From Cordia subcordata (taxonomy: Eukaryota > Streptophyta > Magnoliopsida > Boraginales > Cordiaceae), in assembly GCA_028554755.1 (NCBI GenBank), contig JAPTOF010000006.1:5016501-5080500 (forward strand): a stretch of DNA of 64,000 nucleotides. Direction: 5' to 3'. Position 1 is the stretch's first letter. Every line of letters begins with the position of its first letter. The notes beneath the pieces are model-generated. The model was not told the DNA's origin. It was given only the letters and a program-made list of their open reading frames with translations, and did not search any database. Below are positions 60,906 through 64,000 of this stretch, piece by piece. Made by a program: the position numbers and the translations under genes.

Positions 60906-61080
60906 AAAAACTTATGGAACAGGTCGCACGTTTCGCACTTGAAATGTGATGAAAAGTAAGGTTCACTGATGAAATTCAAGTAACCTGCTTGGAGTACAAC
61001 CTAAGAGAGACTTGCTTTTTGGTGGGTTACATGAACAACAAAAACAAAAGATTTGATTAGCAAATTTCACTGTTTTATGC

Positions 61081-63171
61081 TTAAAGTAGAACATTTAACA
61101 ACTCATTCCAAGTATCAGGCACACCAGGAAGGCACCAGTGGCTGCAGTCGGATTTAATAGTCTGTCCAATGTGCTGTGTAGCTTTGGCATAGACAGAAGG
61201 GTGGCCATCTCTTCGCAGAGCTGACATTGATGTGATATCTTGCAAATATACTGGAAATCTCATGCCTTTCAGCACGCCTCGCAAAACCAGCAGTTGTTCA
61301 GGGACATGTGGGTGGCTGAAGTATCCGAGAGGTTCTCTCTGCTTGTAGCAATGCCAGCCATTATCTCTACAAGAGCAAAACAAAAACACGAGGTTGATAT
61401 GTATTAGCGCGTCACACCATATTCATTGGACGTTGGTTATTTCACGCCACTTGATCCTAGGACATTAGTCTCGGTCGAGAGACAAGACTCCTAGGCCCCA
61501 AAGCAAGACTATGAATAGAAGATGTGAGTACCTGTTGTGCCTGGGTGACATGCTTCTGAAAAAGACTCGAGTCGCGCGAGGGTCAAGATTTGACTCTACC
61601 CATTTAGCCCATGTCAATAGACCTTTCTCATAGGCAATCATGGGATTTATGCTTCTGTAAACATTGTTCCCCTCCATGACCAAGTCCCAGCTGCAATGCA
61701 GTAGTAAAATTGACTCAATGACATAACAAGACCTTGGCCAGAATGCAGATCAACTGATGAATTTCAACTAAATAGCAATTAGTAGTTTGAACATCTCTAG
61801 GTGGATCAAGAAGACTTTTTCTTACATTTCGATATTAAGCTTTCAATTTCTGGTGTAATATTTAAGGAACAAATGCCATTTTAACACGGATTGTTAACTA
61901 CGTTTTATGGAAAATGAGGGTCAGAGCAAATAAATGTGCAACATTTTGAGAAATAACAAGAGGCTTTTAGCTAATTACGATACCATAGAGGGTTTTACGA
62001 ACTTCTGACAAAGCACAGGATAGAATGTATTCGTCCTTGATTCAAAAACCAAACGATCAAAAGTAGAAAAGAACAAAGACATCTGAGATAAGTTTCTCTT
62101 ACGAACTCCATTCATCAGAATGTGTCCACCAATGAGCTGAATCAAATACGAGTACATCAGCTCCTCTCCAATACTTTGCATTCTCCTCAATCAAATCTAG
62201 ATGCAACACTCTCTTGCCTCCTGGTCCTTTCTTAAGTTCCACTAGCACCGGAGCCCAACAGAACTCGATTGATGTCCCAAATTCCTGCCAACCATCAAAT
62301 CAACAAGGTTAATATCTTGAAAATAAGTACTTTACTTGATGTTTTCTCCATAGCCGTAATCTAGCTAGCTTTTATCTTATTAGGTGGGTTCGGATACTTT
62401 TGCAATATTAGAAGTAGCGTGAAAGGAACAATAGGACTCGAGCGATATCTTGCTCACCAGAGCATGAAATGCCATTGTAGGACCCTTGTAAGTCACAGTC
62501 TTCCTAGCAGTTGGAATCACTGATTGGACTAAACATACAAGAGACTCCCATTGGTTCCTCATTATTGAATCTCCTACAAGCACTATTCTTTTCCTTCTCA
62601 TCTTCCCAAGAAACTCTAGTGCATCAAACCTGCATTGACAATTACAGAAAGAAGAAGTGTCTAAAAATTAACTCTAGCTCATATATTACGTGTTGGATTT
62701 CATACTGTTGTAATAACAGCTGCTCTAGATATATAAATCCGTATCGACAATAGTAGACAGCACAAGTTATTATAAACTGAAAACGAGAGACGTGTTACAC
62801 AATATGTACATTTTATACCATCAAGTGTACCTTGGAATTGTACAACCAAGTGGCTTCCATCTCCATTTCTCATAGTCAGAATCCGGACGGCCATTTCGCT
62901 TACATGTCACAGCAGTGCTAAGATACGAACAGCTTGAATCATACAAAGGGTAAGATTGATCATACAGCCATTTCCCAGTTGTGAAATCACATTTCTTTAG
63001 TGATGCATGCCTGCTTTGAACCATACTAATCTCATCATCTTTATCATCTAGCCACTGCAGCTCTTCTTGCTCATACTGTGAATACACATGAAAGAAATTC
63101 GCAGTGAAAATGAAAAAGAAGAAGAAGGTAAAGGACATGGATGAAGTACTGGTCCAACTTCTACTAGCCAT
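61081..63171 (-). CDS. Trichome birefringence-like (TBL) PC-esterase-domain protein
   Basis: Five exons, 63171-62831, 62629-62458, 62284-62103, 61690-61532 and 61366-61081, join in frame to 379 residues. TBL proteins are Golgi enzymes, several of which O-acetylate cell-wall xylan, mannan or pectin. Residues about 12-30 (SFTFFFFFIFTANFFHVYS) form a signal peptide or membrane anchor. The TBL domain follows, with its conserved cysteines (KKCDFTTGKWLYD, CSYLSTAVTC, RWKPLGC). The esterase domain has the GDS motif LVGDSIMRNQWESLVCL (G133-S135) and the C-terminal DxxH motif DCSHWCLPGVPDTWNELL (D358, H361). All catalytic elements are present. The similarity suggests the TBL36-38 part of the family, but this is not settled. 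Start context GCAATGGC is good. It converges on the duplicated region behind the germin-like gene. Confidence 0.94.
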
Positions 63172-64000
63172 TGCAGGCTTAAGCTTTGGCCAAAGTGCTT
63201 ATGAGTTATGACTTATGAGGCTGTGGAACACTTCAAAAGTTTGACAATATGTGTACCATTTTCGCCATGAGTCACGGCAAAGTGGACCATGGGATGCACT
63301 TTTCCTACTCATTATCGTTGTTTCCTGTTAGTAATTAGAATGTCTACTGCTTATGCATATGCTTGTCTCTTTTTTTGGCTTTTGGTGCCTATGCATATGC
63401 TTGTTTCTCTTCTTTAGCTTTTGGTTTGCACTATTGAGAGATGCTATAGAAAGTAAGAGCTGTGTAGGGTGATTAATCGTGATTTTCGGGGGTTGTAGTC
63501 CATAGTCATCATTGGAGGAGTTCTTTTTCGGTTAAGAGTAGTTGCTTCTTTCATAAACACATTAGCGATGGTAATAACTCATGTGTGGACCCGTGCAAAC
63601 ATAGATGCCCATCTGAACATCCATCTCATCTAAGCGAATTCTTAGAACCATCGAAAGCTAGGGTTTATATTCGACTGCGCATGGCAGGTTACATGTAGAG
63701 GACCAACTTGGGCCCTAGTCGTGGTCTCAAAAATGATACATTAGAAGAATTCGTAAAAAAATTTACGAAAACTTGTATTTCTCAAATTGATAGAATTTTT
63801 TGGGGATTTTTTTTTCTCTATATATAGTGTGTAATTTTAGTAATCATATAATTAAAGATTAATTGATTTTAGTATAAAAATAATTTGTTAAATTTTAGTC
63901 TTTAGGAGCAATGGTTCAAAATCATACCTACGATCTGATCAAACACTAACTATTGAACAGAAATATTATTTATTTATTTATTTTGGGTTAAAAAATTCAT
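63172..64000. other. Promoter side of the TBL gene and right edge
   Basis: The first 200 bp are the probable leader and promoter of the minus-strand TBL gene. A short direct repeat (CTTATGCATATGCTTGTCTCT / CCTATGCATATGCTTGTTTCT type) lies at about 63350-63410. The remaining DNA to the window end is AT-rich with no recognisable gene. Confidence 0.5.

Noticed and set aside
1..64000. Biosynthetic cluster, defence island or other co-ordinated multi-gene system
   Set aside because: The genes belong to unrelated housekeeping, cell-wall and signalling families, lie on both strands with separate promoters, and show no shared pathway.

Overview
The window is nuclear DNA of a flowering plant, most likely a eudicot. 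The AT-rich intergenic DNA, GT–AG introns, plant-specific gene families and many short inverted-repeat transposons all point that way. I cannot name the species. There are no rRNA or tRNA genes, CRISPR arrays or operons.

I find ten well-supported or probable protein genes plus one doubtful small locus. In order: a calmodulin-like EF-hand protein (minus, 1.5-2.0 kb); a hemerythrin-domain protein with a thioredoxin/GST-like N-terminus (plus, 7.3-10.0 kb); a small secreted glycine-rich protein reassembled here from two exons (minus, 11.7-14.2 kb); a plant-only protein with a WVP...ERK / EPxSPxVSC signature (plus, 21.1-21.7 kb); ISCA1-type Fe-S assembly protein (plus, 24.7-26.0 kb); a membrane-anchored dual-specificity phosphatase-like protein whose catalytic loop is split by a 2.8-kb intron (minus, 27.7-31.3 kb); an unrecognised small ORF interrupted by an in-frame TGA (minus, 33.5-34.0 kb); a 14-exon, 1313-residue nuclear protein of the At4g29790/At2g19390 type (minus, 36.1-46.1 kb); the chloroplast ACT-domain protein ACR12 (plus, 51.8-57.4 kb); a germin-like protein (plus, 58.9-59.5 kb); and a TBL/PC-esterase cell-wall acetyltransferase-type protein (minus, 61.1-63.2 kb). 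For every multi-exon gene, exon boundaries were placed on GT/AG sites and checked so that the coding phase stays intact to the stop codon.

The genes are not functionally linked. Each has its own promoter and they lie on both strands, as is normal for plants. The spaces between them hold transposon debris. This includes two related ~0.8-kb elements flanked by TTA/TAA, a family of ~190-230-bp Tourist-like MITEs, other terminal-inverted-repeat elements, a copia integrase fragment, a probable gypsy-type or TRIM LTR and several local tandem duplications. The gaps at 2.0-7.3, 14.2-21.0, 21.7-24.7 and 47.2-51.8 kb are mostly this material.

I did not find a convincing new multi-gene system. The observation most worth following is a complete, still-open second copy of the last exon of ACR12 lying 42 bp downstream of the normal stop. 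Next are the stop-interrupted ORF at 33.8-34.0 kb, the phosphatase intron inside the HCX5R loop, and the fusion architecture of the hemerythrin protein.
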